Assembly: GCA_023213395.1 (NCBI GenBank)
Contig: CM041465.1
Span: forward strand, 125,805,741 to 125,869,740
Direction of reading: 5' to 3'
DNA: 64,000 bases
From: Cycas panzhihuaensis
Lineage: Eukaryota; Cycadophyta
This document shows positions 51,183-62,742 of the stretch, one piece after another. The notes beneath the pieces were generated by a model. The model saw only the letters and a program-made list of their open reading frames with translations. It was not told the DNA's origin and ran no database searches. Each line of letters begins with the position of its first letter. The stretch's first letter is position 1. Both the position numbers and the translations under genes were made by a program.

Positions 51183-52448
51183 TTTATATTGACTATCATG
51201 ACCTAGTATAATGGTCTAGTTATGGCCTTGAGTTTAGTAAATCATTCTTTATAAAAAGTGATATGGTTCGTGGCATCAAAATCAATGTACAAGGTACTAT
51301 TACTATTAGAAATAACACTAAACACAAAGACTTTTTTTCCCTCTAGGTAGAAGTATAACTTTTTTAGCTTTCTTTTTATTTGCTTTTTTCTTCCAGTAAT
51401 TTTTTTAATAGTGACCTTTCTTATTACAATATGATCACATAACATCCCTTTTAGGATTGTTATGCCATTCACTCATGATGTAAGAAAGAGGTGGAGTTTA
51501 TTTAGAAACATTCATTTGGAGCTTCTTTCTAAATTAAGAAGCCATGACCATGTTGCCACCACTACCAACTCGTCCTCTTGTACATTGCTCATCATACAAG
51601 AGAAGTCTGACAAGCTCCTCCAAAGCAAGTGATTAAGCTCTCTTAGTAGGATATAAAATAGTTACGAAGATATAATAGTCTTTGGGTGGCTATTGAGAGT
51701 AATGATCAACTTTCTCACCTATTGTAATCAACTAATCTCTAATCTCCTTTAATTTTTGTAAATGTAGGGAGATTGAGTCATCAACAACCATCTTTTATGA
51801 ATAAAGCAAGTTTTTGATATACAACACTCTAGTTTTATTCTTGGTTTCATACATCTCTTGAAGTATTTTCCATACATACTTTGATGAAGTCTTCCATTGA
51901 AAATGAGTGATGGGTTCTTTAACAACAAAAATCCCAATGATATATAATGCTTCTGTATCACGATCTTCTTAGTATTCAACATCTTTATTGGTCACAATTT
52001 TAATGGTTGGAGTAGATTTAAATATAGTCAAATTAGAGGTAATAATAAGTTTCAACTCATTCCTTTCAACTATCTTCATTAATTTTCTAAGTGCTAGAAT
52101 ATTAAAAATCTTAAACTTCCATATTACATAGTTCTTACCATTAAGTTCATGTACATCCGGTAAGACATAACTAATAATGTTTACACTAGACATGGTGAAA
52201 ATTAATCCATATGACCAATACTACAAGCATAAGTTTAAGTGAAAGATAAAAAATAAAAAATGATGTTAGAATTTAGAAACATTAAAAGTAAATAATAAAT
52301 GGGTGTGTTATAGTGCTTAACTACTTTTAGAGCTTAAAGCCCTCACTACATGTGACCAATCACTTACAACTTAAGTTATATACCTCAAAATAGATTGCAA
52401 TTTACTTTACTATCACTAAAACATTAGCGGAAAAAAAAAGTTAAATAA

Positions 52449-52732
52449 CGAGAATATGATGGCTATGCCAAGGATATCTGAAGCCTGGGTTTGACCTTGT
52501 TGGAATGCTATATAGGCCATTTCCGCTTCTAGTCCCCCAGCCAACAACTGAATTGGCCTACTTTCATTTTTGCCATTTATTTTGAGGATCCCCCTCCCCA
52601 CCCCCAATGCTTCTATAAACTTCCAGAGTTTTATTTGTTATTGTCTATAGAAGGACTCACAGAGGAGATGGACGGCTACTCGACTCCTCAACTACCCTTT
52701 TCTCAAATAATTCCAACAAGTTTCTCATAAAT
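52449..52732 (+). pseudogene. MAPKK 3' fragment, gamma copy
   Basis: It starts abruptly at cgagaatatgatggctatgcc, equivalent to the YDDHAG codons of the intact kinase, and runs to the stop region. Recognisable pieces are LGLTLLECYIGHF, an FGDPP equivalent broken by a TGA-type change, RRRW-like codons and the 3' end. Copia DNA (ttaaata) is joined directly to it. The alpha copy keeps about 40 more bases of kinase plus 1.4 kb of spacer, so gamma carries a deletion at the join. Confidence 0.87.
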
Positions 52733-53318
52733 GAATTATTAATGTCTATAAATTTTCTTCAGTAAATGAATATTATATACTCCTAAGACGGTTGTAGAAT
52801 TTAATTCATTCACTCTTTATAAAGGTAGATTCATTAATATTATGTTATTTTATGTTGTATATTTATATTAAATTTGTTAAAATTTCATTATTGTAGAATG
52901 AAATTTAATTGTTTATTTTTATATTCTTTCTCTATTTTATTATAATTAAAGATGGAAAATCTCATTTTATTATCAAATTCTCATTTTACATTATAATTTT
53001 ATATAGAAATAGAATTCATTGGAAATTAAACCAAATGTTGTATATTAAGTCAAAAATCATATTATCATTTCAATAGTTCGAATGAAGAATACAATTTATC
53101 AATATCCAACTAATCATTAATATACTAACACAATAGATATATTCACTCACAATTCATTTTGTTGTATATGTACATTACTTTGAAGTCCATTTGCTCTTAT
53201 TAACTATACCTCATATTAGTTAACTCTAATAGAGAAAATACATGGCTTCTTTAAATGAAACCATAGGAAATGTATACTTCTAAATATTCTTTATATATTT
53301 CATATTATTTTTGACATA

Positions 53319-53484
<166 letters not shown>

Positions 53485-53692
53485 TTTGTATATATATACA
53501 TATAACTTCATGTTATTTATTATAAATCTTATATAGTTATTCAATCAATTTATAACTATGAAGTTGGAGCTTCTTCACTAAGTGGATTAGCCAAGTAATA
53601 GTCTCATTTACTTGCTATCTCAATGTCTAAGTTGACCAATAACTTAAATTGCTATCACACATACACGTACACACGTATATATATATGTTTAT

Positions 53693-53696
<4 letters not shown>

Positions 53697-53727
<31 letters not shown>

Positions 53728-53748
53728 GAGAGAGAGAGAGAGAGAGAT
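53697..53748. repeat. (CA)n-(GA)n microsatellite, gamma copy
   Basis: About 13 CA units, then tagaga and about 12 GA units, at the position of 40186-40305 in alpha. Confidence 0.92.
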
Positions 53749-56442
53749 TTCTTAGAATAATCCAACATACCATGACAAATTTCTATGTAAGTGTGAATAA
53801 AACACAATGCTAATGCACTGTAGGAAGTTGCATTAAGAATTATGCTTCTCTCACACTTTATGATGTATTGTGTGGGACCATAACATTACATTAAATATTA
53901 GATATTTGAAAACTTTAAATACTCCAATAATTTCTACCTATGAATTTGCATCCATTATTTAAGTTGAAGCTTACAAGATTCAAATCAAGTTATATCTTTA
54001 TTGAATTCAACAAGTACAATAGTCGCACTCATAATAAAAAATAGCCTAAGTCAATATGTATTATGTCAGCAACAAAAGCTTGAAGATTTCAATAGCCTCT
54101 TTGCCTTATATGGATATTGACCATATATAAGTTGGAAGGGCTAAATAAGAGGTAAGACTTAACTTTCACAACTTTACCTCAAGATAGAAAATTGAATTAT
54201 ATAAGAATCTTCACCCCCTTCAACTATCAATCCTCTCCAAACCTTGTTAAAGATGGTTATATTACATTGAATAAAAAGAAGAATCTTGACTTCTCATAAT
54301 GTCATTATCATAGAAACCATCATGCATAGATTTGTGGTTTATTTGTTGTCATGTATGTATAAAATAAAATTTAAGGAAATGTGGCATATTATGTTATATA
54401 TTTCCATGCAACATAATTACTTTATATTTGATAACTTCGTATTATTATGATGTATAATAACAAATTCAATGATAGAACATTTCTTGATTGGATATAAATG
54501 CAAAGCAATGCATGACACACAACAACAAATGTGGTATTAAAAGGAAAATATTAAAGAGCACAGGAATATACACATGACATAAATAAACTTGGTGCATGCT
54601 CAATACCAAAGTTGTTATTCTAAAAAACTATCATAACAAAGTTACAAATAAACAATTTCATAAATCCTACCATCACATGTATAAATATAATAAATCATAT
54701 AAGATTTATAATACACGTTCATAAAACATTGTTAAAAGACATAAAAACACAATGCATATACAAAATATATAAAACCATGCCACACCAATACTTAGAAAAG
54801 GTGAAAATAACATAGCATTGAAGAAAAGTATAACAGGCCAACACAAATATTTTAAAAATTATAAAATACATTGCATGCAAAATGCATTAAAAAATCAATG
54901 AAAATATAAGAAGGACCCTTTGATAGGATAAATATCCTAATGAGAAAATGTAATTGCAAGGGAAAAGAACAAAAGAAAAGAAAAAGAACAAGTATACATC
55001 TACCAATTAATAGCATTGCCATACATCCTTATAATAAGCAAACTCATATTGCATTAAGAACCAAAATACAAAAAGTATAAATAAATATTACAAGAAAGTG
55101 TAAACATAAAATAATGAAATATATAAAGATAACAAACATGAGATAATAATTGAATGTAACATGAATATTTTTAAATAGAAAACAAATAGAATACAATAGT
55201 AAAAAGAAAAATACAACACATGTATTTAAAAACTTGAAAATGTACCTTTATATTGAACAAATGCTTAAAATAATATAAGTGAATAATATTAATAATAATA
55301 ACACCACACACACATATTTTGCAAGAAATTTAAAAAGAAAAAATATAAAGTAAAACTATAATAAATATGAAACAAAATTTTAATAAACCATTTATATTTG
55401 TAATATATAATAAATAGAATATAATACTATTTATTATAACTATCCATATATGCAAAAACTACAAAGTGGTTGTGCACTTCCATTGAGTTGTGCCTTCAAT
55501 TAACTTCATCGAGAACTATTTATTCATGTCCATTTGATGAGAGTAAATATGAAAAAAGAAAATATTTTACCATATTTAGTGTTAAATCATGAACAATGTT
55601 AACGAAGAGTGGCATGAAATATAGATCACATTTTAAATGACGCATATCATGTTGGACCTCATCATTTTAAACTATATTTTCATATTGTGCATTTAGTTAT
55701 ATTAAACTAATAATAATAAGGTTACTTACATTGAAAATGCTTCTATTTCAAATTCAACCTTCCTCTAAAAGTGATTTTTACCATGAATAAATAGTACAAT
55801 CTAAGATTCCTAAGAAAAATATCAGTTGCACGTTTTAGTCGCAACTGCAAATATGGATGTTATTATTCAAATGCCTACTTGTTAACCAACACTTGATCTT
55901 AGCGATATCTCATCTAATAATTTATGGGCTTGGAGTCATCAAGTAGAATGCATGTAACCTAACGTACGTGCTATTAACACTAAAAGTTTAAACCATAAAA
56001 ATGACTACTTATAGAGTTAGAAGGCTTGACATTTGACTAATAATGTTGGGTATCACACCACTCAATGAGTTGAAATATAAACTGACACTCACTAATTTCT
56101 CAGGCTTCCCCAACTTTATGGAATTGGACCATAGAAATTGTTTTCATTAAGCTTCTTGTCATAAGCATTTCACTTTCTTAATTCTCAATTCTTTTGAAAT
56201 AGTTAATTAAGGACCACATTAGACAGAAATTCAATATTGATTAAATATAGAGATAGAGGCTATGTATTACACATACTCCAAGTTTTAAATACTAGAAACA
56301 TTTGGTGATAATGGACCAGATAGTTGTAAGTTACCCTGATCTCTGTAGGTAAACACAACAAAATTAAAATTGAAGTTGATCAATCAATTATAAAGCTAAT
56401 ATTTATTGTCGATGCATCACTCAAAATTTAAAATTATTTCCC

Positions 56443-56455
56443 TTTGGTGGGCTTT
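56443..56455. repeat. Target-site duplication of the LINE, left copy
   Basis: tttggtgggcttt, repeated exactly at 62730-62742. The uninterrupted beta sequence (ccctttggtgggatttattt near 48647) confirms that this was a single site before insertion. Confidence 0.92.
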
Positions 56456-56671
56456 TTTTTTTTTGGTAAGATAAAATGAATTTATAGTGGGTTTGAACAG
56501 GATCCCACAACCTATTACATCAGAAACATTTGTGCTACCAAGAGATATATGACCGTGACATCCCCACGGTCTAGGCTAGAGAGCTAAATGTTGGGACAAG
56601 CCCCACGGCTAGTTGTTATAGATCATATCCTTTTCTACCAGAACCATAAGATCCCTAGGGAAATCACTCCT

Positions 56672-57307
56672 TCACACTTGACCTTTCCGGTGCCTTGCTC
56701 CCCAGTTTGCCAAAAAGTCAGCTGGTTTGTTACCTTCTCTCAAAGTATGCCTTATACGAACTTCTGCCAGTCCCTTAATGATCTCTTTGGCATCATTGAA
56801 AATGGACTGGAATCTCCAGTCTGGAAGGGCCTCACCATTCAGCGCCTTAAGCACCACCTCTGAATCCCCCTCTATTACCAGACACTGAATATTTCCTTCA
56901 ACTGTTAGGTCTAGGGCTTTAAACATAGCTTGCATTTCTGCATAGTGGTTTGTCTGGCATTCATACTAGTCCGTAAAAGCCCAAATTAGGGAACCAGTGC
57001 AATCCCTATAGATACCCCCTCCACCCGCTTCCCCGGGGTTCTCTTTAGCAGTCCCATCAAAGTTAACTTTGATCCAGGGCTCCTCAGGAGGCTGCCAACT
57101 GCTACATCTGGGCCTTGCAGCCTCAAATACAGGTTGTATACCCCATTTACTTAGAATCCTACTCTCTGGCAAGGAAATACGTTTTTCTTTCACATTTCTA
57201 ACGTTTTCCCTAATGTCTGAACATATTCTGTTGAAAATGGCAATCTGGTCCATCTGATTTTCCTGAAAAATTCTCTGATTCCTCTCTTTCCATATATTCC
57301 AAGCCAA
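56672..57307 (-). pseudogene. LINE ORF2, C-terminal RNase H region
   Basis: The minus-strand frame contains LAWNIWKERNQRIFQE, then the RNase H start WIKVNFDGTAKENPG (first catalytic Asp), AGGGGIYRDCTGS, a TAG at 56966-56968, YAEMQAMFKAL (Glu), VIEGDSEVVLKALNG (Asp) and RHTLREGNKPADFLANWGA. This is the plant RVT_3-type RNase H at the end of many plant LINEs. All expected acidic residues are visible, and the single stop splits the domain. Two adjacent stops lie a little upstream (57330-57335), between this part and the RT region. Confidence 0.85.
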
Positions 57308-57364
57308 TATCAGAAGCGCACTCTTCCAAATACAAATTTCGATGTTCTACTACGAAGGGCTAAG

Positions 57365-59868
57365 TCAGGCAAGCCATAAGTCAACAGTCTTTTTTGAAAA
57401 TGTCCAGCAAACCTCTAGTTTTCCAAGTAACATCCTCCAAACCTCTCTTGTGAAAGAACACCCAATGAAGATGTGGTCCATAGATTCCTCCTCTGAACAA
57501 CATAAAGTGCATCTATTTGCCAGCGTAAAACCTCTCTTCTTAAGATTGTCTATATTGAGGATTTTATTCATGAGGCAGGCCCACCAGAATATAGCAATCT
57601 TAGGAATGATAGGAAGCCTCCAAACACCATCAAGGGTTGGATTTCTCTGATCCCCTCTAGTTAAACAAAGGAAATGGTATCCTTGTTTAACAGTATAGTC
57701 CCCGGATGGGCCCAGAGGCCACACAACCGTATCTGGCAAAATCATTCTAGGGATATAATTCTTACGAAGAATCCTTTTTAACTTGTTTAGGCCCTCTTGC
57801 AATCCTTCTCCTTGAATTTCCTCAAGAGACTTCCAACTCCTGTTTTTGCCACTCTCGGTCCAATAATCCTTAACATGAGTGCCATATAGCCCCATGTTGA
57901 CCCATAATAGGTTCCTGTGTCCGGGGTCCTTAAGCGCTTCGTCGCAGCACCATGCATCCTCCCAGAACATAATAGAGTTGTCGTCTCCAAGTCTCCATTT
58001 CAAGCCATTCCTTATAGCTCTCCATGCTTTAAGAATGCTTCTCCAAACAGTAGATCCGACCTGTGAAGCATCATTCTCAAAAAGAGAACCCCCTTGAATG
58101 TATTTTCTATTCAGGATCTTCTCCCAAAGTCTCTCACCCCCTTTAAATAACCGCCATCCCAATTTTGCCCCTAGAGCAACGTTGAATGGAGAAATCCTTC
58201 TCAGGTTAAGGCCACCGGCCCATTTCGGGGTGCAGACTTTATTCCAGCTTACCAGATGTATTCTGTCTTTGCTCTCCATCCCCGACCAAAGGAATCTCTT
58301 CTGGATAGATTCAATAATGTTTGATATACCCACCGGAACTCTGAATATAGACATCCAAAATACTGGAATGCTCTGCAGCGTCGAAGCGACTAGCTGGAGC
58401 TTTCCAGCTAGACTTAATAGGGCGCCTTTCCAGCCCGCCAGCTTCCTTTGCATCCTATCAATGAGGGGATTCCACATGTCCTTGGTCATTCTCCCTACAA
58501 AGAGTGGCAGACCAAGGTAGATTGTGGGGAGCTTTTTAATGCTCATTTCTAGGATTCTACTTATCCTGCCTTGAACGTGGCCTGGGGTATTTATAAAGAA
58601 GACATTACTCTTATTCAAATTTATCTTTTGGTTCGTGGCCTCCTCAAAGTGGCCCAATATCTCTTTAAATTTGGAAGCCTCACTCAAAGCAGCCTTCCCT
58701 AAGAAGATATTAGCATCCACGAATTGATGATGGATCACATTATCCACTCCAAATGTCAGCTTTATACCTTTTATGGCCCCTGCCTTGACGGACCTGTGGT
58801 TCTACCCAGAAGCTCAGCCATCATGATATACAAGAAGGGAGAGAGAGGGTCACCCTGCCTCAACCCCCTAAATCCCGAAAAAAACCTAGAGGAAGAGCCA
58901 TTTATGATGACAGAGAATTACGGGTTACCAATGCATAGTTTTATCCATGACCGCAAAGTCTCCCCAAAGCCAAATGCTCCAAGGCATTCTAACAAACAAT
59001 CCCAGGAAACCCTATCAAAGACCTTCGTGAGGTCGATCTTGATAAGCATCACAGGCTCTTTCCTTTCCGCAGTTGAATGGATTGTTTCGTGGACAACAAT
59101 ATAGCCATCGTATAACTGCCTGCCCCAAAGAAACCCATCTTGATTCTGGGAAATGATGTTTGGCATAATTTTCTTCACTCTATTCACCAGAACCTTAGTT
59201 ATGATTTTGTATTTAACGTTGCAGAGGCTAATAGGGCAGAAATCCTCCATCCTTTTTGCCCCATCTTTTTTTGGAATAAGGACAAGGAATGTGGTCTGCC
59301 ACTCCTGCAAAATCTTTCTGTTCACTTGAAACTCCTTCATTGCTTCCATGAGATCCCCCTTAATAATGTCCCAGAATTCTTGAAAGAACCCCGGGGGAAA
59401 TCCATCGGGGCCTGGCGCTTTATCTTTCTTCATACCGAAGAGAGCCGCCCTGACCTCGTCCTGAGTGAATGGGGCTGTAAGCTGGGCATTCTGCTCTTCA
59501 TTCACCAAACAGGGTATATTGTTCAGGAAGTCTTTCCTCCTATCCTCGTCCCCACCTGGCAGTTCAGTAAAAAGGTTCTTGAAATAATCACAAGCCAGCT
59601 CCTTCATGCCCTCAGCCGAGCTGATGGCAGATCCATCATCCTTTTGAAGTCTATTGATTCTGTTGTTTGCCCTATGTTTTGCTGCGGTCATATGGAAAAA
59701 TCTAGTATTTCTATCGCCTTCGTCCAGCCAGAGGGCCCTAGATTTCTGTCTGCAATGGATCTCCTCTCTATTGAGGATCTCCTCCATAGTCTCGGTGAGC
59801 TCCTTCTCAGCATTGCCAAGCTCCATTGATCTGCCCATCTGCTCTATTTGATCCCCTATGCCTTTCAA
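57365..59868 (-). pseudogene. LINE ORF2, reverse transcriptase and zf-RVT region
   Basis: 59868-58918 holds KSRALWLDEGDRNTRFFH, KDKAPGPDGFPPGFFQ, LVLIPKKDGA and LIKIDLTKVFDRVSW (first RT Asp). After a TAA at 58918-58920 the RQGDPLSPFLYIMMAE segment follows, and a frameshift occurs near 58800. The catalytic FADD-type box reads HHQFVDANIFLG, so the second Asp of the pair is Ala. Downstream, 58747-57365 is open for 460 codons: IYLGLPLF, WKGALLSLAGKLQLV, WGGLNLR-like AGGLNLRRISPFN, IFWWACLMNKIL and the zf-RVT ligands CTLCCSEEESMDHIFIGC. The enzyme would prime cDNA at the target nick, but this copy cannot. Confidence 0.9.
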
Positions 59869-59934
59869 ATCCTAGATACTTTTATCCTTTTGTTCATTTA
59901 TGTTTTGAAAAACTTCCTTGTTCCAAGCCTTTAC

Positions 59935-60792
59935 TTATCTTTTGACCCAGTCTAGCTTCTTTGAAAATCTATACATAGTGTGTCCTTTAATGTCAATGCC
60001 CCACCATTCCTCAATTCTATTCCGAAGGTCTGGATGGCGAAGCCACATTAATTTGAATCTGAAGGGGGCCCCAATAAATTTACCCGAATCTGAAAATTGT
60101 AACAAGAGGGGTGAGTGATTAGAGCTGATCCTCGGTAATGCCTCCAAGGTGAAGTCAGAGAAGCTCCTCATCCAATCATAATTAACCAGCACCCTGTCCA
60201 GCTTGATTTGAATAAGGCTGTCCCCCAACCTCTTATTAGACCAGGTGAAGGATGCCCCCCTAAGACTGACATCTTCCAACCCCCCCTATTGGAGGAAGTC
60301 GCTAAACTTGGCCATACTAGTAGTCCATCCCCCGGTGCCTCCTCTCTTGTCTCCAGGGGATAAAGCCGAGTTAAAATCACCCACCAGCAGCCATGGGAGT
60401 CGGCAATCCTTGTGTACCTCAATCAATCTATCCCAAAGCCTCTTCCTGGCTATTTGGAGAATTGGGGCATAAACATTAGTAGCAATCCATGTGATGTTGT
60501 TGCTTTTGTTCGTTAATCGAACCGAAATAAAGGAATCCTTAATCAAAAAGATTTCTCCCGACCAGATAGATGGGTTCCAAAGCACCATTAATCCTCCGAC
60601 TCCTTGGCCATAGTCCCTCTATATGTCATCTGCATGCTTCCAAATTTTGTTTCTAATCTTTGGTCCATTCTCCTTGCACAGCTTAGTTTCTTGCAGAAAT
60701 AACAGATCCAATTGATGTCTGGTTCTCATATCCTTAATAATTCTTTGCTTGAAGGGCATCCGGACCATAATATTCCATGACATGATTTTCAT
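59935..60792 (-). pseudogene. LINE ORF2, AP-type endonuclease region
   Basis: ORF2 likely began at the ATG at 60790-60792 (MKIMSWNI). Endonuclease landmarks are SWN, LLFLQETKL (catalytic Glu), TNVYAP, LLVGDFNSALSPGDKRGG and SFTWSNKR. The final SDH box reads SNHSPLL, so its Asp is Asn. In-frame TAG at 60619-60621, TAG at 60286-60288 and TAA at 59935-59937 interrupt it, and another TAG lies near 59871. In the L1 clade this domain nicks the target DNA, which produces long target duplications such as the 13-bp one seen here. Confidence 0.88.
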
Positions 60793-60871
60793 CGCTTCTT
60801 TCTCGGTTCCAAACCTCCGCAGATATCCCTTTTGGGGATCTCTCATCTTTATCGAACTAAGAATAGGTCCT

Positions 60872-62160
60872 TCAAGGAATGCTTCCTTTAAAGTTTTCTG
60901 GGTACTTAGATCTACAGGCGGTAGAATCTTTCTCCCTTTGCAGCCTAGAAGGTGGTCTTCCAACCTTCTTCTCGGCTCCCACGTCTGGCATCTTCTTTTG
61001 AGATGAGGCTGGATGCGGTAGTGAATCAAGGGCCAACCTTCCTAGTTCCACTGGCTCCTCGGTACCGTCAAGCCCCTGATTCGCTTCAACATCTGAGGTT
61101 AGTTCTGCCTCCAACCCAGCCATTTTATCCTTCTTTTCCTTCTGCCTTAGTGGCTCAAGCAGGTCCGTGTGGACCGTAGAACCTTCACCGGAGTGGGATA
61201 GATCCCCCACTCCAGCCACTCTAGTCGAAACCCCCTGAGTCACGGGGGCCTGAGCCACTTGATCATCTTCCTCCAAAAGCGTGTCCTCCTCGTTTGGGTC
61301 AAATCCCAGGTTCGGGAAGGAGGCCTCAGTGGCCTCCGATGGTGCTGGGCATTTAAAACCCTCTCCTTTTTCTTAGGGGTTTGACTCAAGTGGATCTTCT
61401 TCTTTCTCGTCATTTGAGGGTTGCACTCCCAAGCACTTTTGGGGCAGATGCCCCAAATTTCTGCAGGTTGAACATCTAAAGTGGTCCAACTCGTAAACCA
61501 ACGGTTGAACCCAACTCTTATCTAGCAAATCCATCCAAATATCATCCAAGAGGCTTGTCTAATCTTGCCAGAGCACAAATTCTGGGATTTATAAGCCTAC
61601 TCCTATTCTTCGTCACGGAGTCAACTACTAATAGAAGGCCCACCACTTTCACTATGCCTCTAAACACCTCAGGGTTCCAGTGGTGAAGGGGGAGGCCTGG
61701 GAGTTGGATCCAAATGGGTGCTTGTCTAATTTTAGGGCTCGAGGGATCAAAATCCCTATGCCATTTCTCGAGAGAAAGGGCATTTCTTCTGAACATCCAT
61801 GGTGCCCTGATCAGTATACTAGACATGTCTTTATAAGAGACGAATTTAAATAGCACACAGCCCTTAGGCATGGCTATTACCTCCACACTGCCTATTATTT
61901 TCCATTTAGTCTTTGTCCATGTCCTAATGGCTTCTAGTCGATGCGGGACACGAGAATCTACCCACCGGGCAATTCTCCCATAATTTTTCAGTTTTTTCCA
62001 CCAAAGCCAGAGGGATCTTTAGTCTAGCTTTGTTATCCTCGAACACAGGTGTTAGGTCAAAGGATTCGTCCTCTTTTGTTTTCAAAACGTCACGATAGGT
62101 TCTCCCCAATACTAGGTTAGGGTTGTGGTTCTGATATAGAGAGGAATGATCTTTTTCCAT
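60872..62160 (-). pseudogene. LINE ORF1 (DUF4283 and zinc knuckle), broken
   Basis: The ATG at 62158-62160 opens MEKDHSSLYQNHNPN, and the N-terminal part continues to RLKIPLALVEKTEKLW. After a frameshift near 61954, the DUF4283-like core (CVLFKFVSYKDM, PWMFRRNALSLEKWHRDFDP, APIWIQLPGLPLHHW) runs to 61542. After a second frameshift there is a CX2CX4HX4C knuckle, CSTCRNLGHLPQKC, at 61433-61474. A TAA near 61372 follows, then an acidic tail open to 60872 that ends in a basic stretch. The product would bind LINE RNA as a chaperone. Confidence 0.85.
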
Positions 62161-62729
62161 GTTTTTAAAAAATCAAGACTAAAGAAGAAAACACCAGACA
62201 AGAAAACAGTGGCATACCATTTCATCTTCAGCCAATCTTTTCAAGGAGCTCGCCCGGAATCTTAGCAGTATGTTGAAAAACTCTCTAGCTCCACCATTGG
62301 AGTTGATTCGCAGTCTATTTGTGTGCCTATGGGGCCCGCGTCCCTTCCCAAGCCTTTTCTCGCCCGTTAGACCAGCTGTGTCATGGCGGCTCTCATCTTC
62401 TAGAAGGTCACACCAGGGTTTCAGTAAGCCTGGTGACCACAGTCGAGGTGAGAAAACACTACCCCATTGTACCTGAGTATCGCTCACTCTGGCTCCTTTG
62501 CTAGTCGGTCCGTCTATCCTTTGGTTAAACCCGTGTGCATGCTTCCTGTCCACTGTCTCAGCTTGAGCGAGGGGAATGGAGAACCTAAGAAGATCTACAA
62601 AGGCCAGTCGGCCAACTCTGTCTTCACCCTCCAAGGGACGCCATGGCATCTAAAATCTAACTGCGTTCTCCACCACAGCCATGCCAAACCCTAGTCCAGA
62701 ATCGCCTCGCGCTCACCAGCTCGATATGA
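62161..62729 (-). other. LINE 5' untranslated region
   Basis: This GC-rich stretch lies upstream of ORF1, where an internal promoter would be expected. It contains an open minus-strand frame (62179-62649) without recognisable similarity, most likely a chance frame in GC-rich DNA. The 5' end is fixed by the target duplication at 62730. Confidence 0.7.
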
Positions 62730-62742
62730 TTTGGTGGGCTTT
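62730..62742. repeat. Target-site duplication of the LINE, right copy
   Basis: tttggtgggcttt, identical to 56443-56455. Tail block gamma resumes immediately afterwards (atttagaggaaaag). Confidence 0.92.

Larger units (their letters stand above)
50053..52440 (-). mobile_element. Ty1/copia fragment E (paralogue of D, truncated in integrase)
   Basis: It aligns with 34845-37370 of element D. From 52193 downward come the gag start (MSSVNIISYVLPD and KLNGKNYVIWKFKIF), the nucleocapsid relic, GAG-pre-integrase (50862-51182) and part of integrase, ending at about 50053. RT and RNase H are absent. Compared with D it lacks about 120 bp near 50600 and has an additional 32-bp repeat unit. It sits between tail beta and the gamma MAPKK fragment and was probably duplicated with that block. 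Confidence 0.88.
56456..62729 (-). mobile_element. Full-length L1-type LINE, decayed
   Basis: The poly(A) tail appears as a T run ending at 56464, directly after the left target duplication. The 5' end lies at 62729 beside the right duplication. Minus-strand order is 5' UTR (62161-62729), ORF1 with nucleic-acid-binding features, and ORF2 with AP-type endonuclease, RT, a Cys/His segment and RNase H. At 6.27 kb it appears complete, but both ORFs contain several stops and frameshifts, and the RT active site is altered. It is clearly richer in G and C than the flanking DNA, which fits a different and probably more recent origin. Confidence 0.93.

Noticed and set aside
62179-62649. 156-codon minus-strand frame upstream of LINE ORF1
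   Set aside because: It lies in the GC-rich 5' UTR of the LINE, shows no domain or family similarity, and is best explained as a chance frame.
60749-62694. Several plus-strand frames of 60-230 codons opposite the LINE (for example 59140-59829 and 58098-58520)
   Set aside because: They are antisense shadows of the LINE ORFs. The minus strand carries endonuclease, RT and RNase H motifs, while the plus-strand translations have none.
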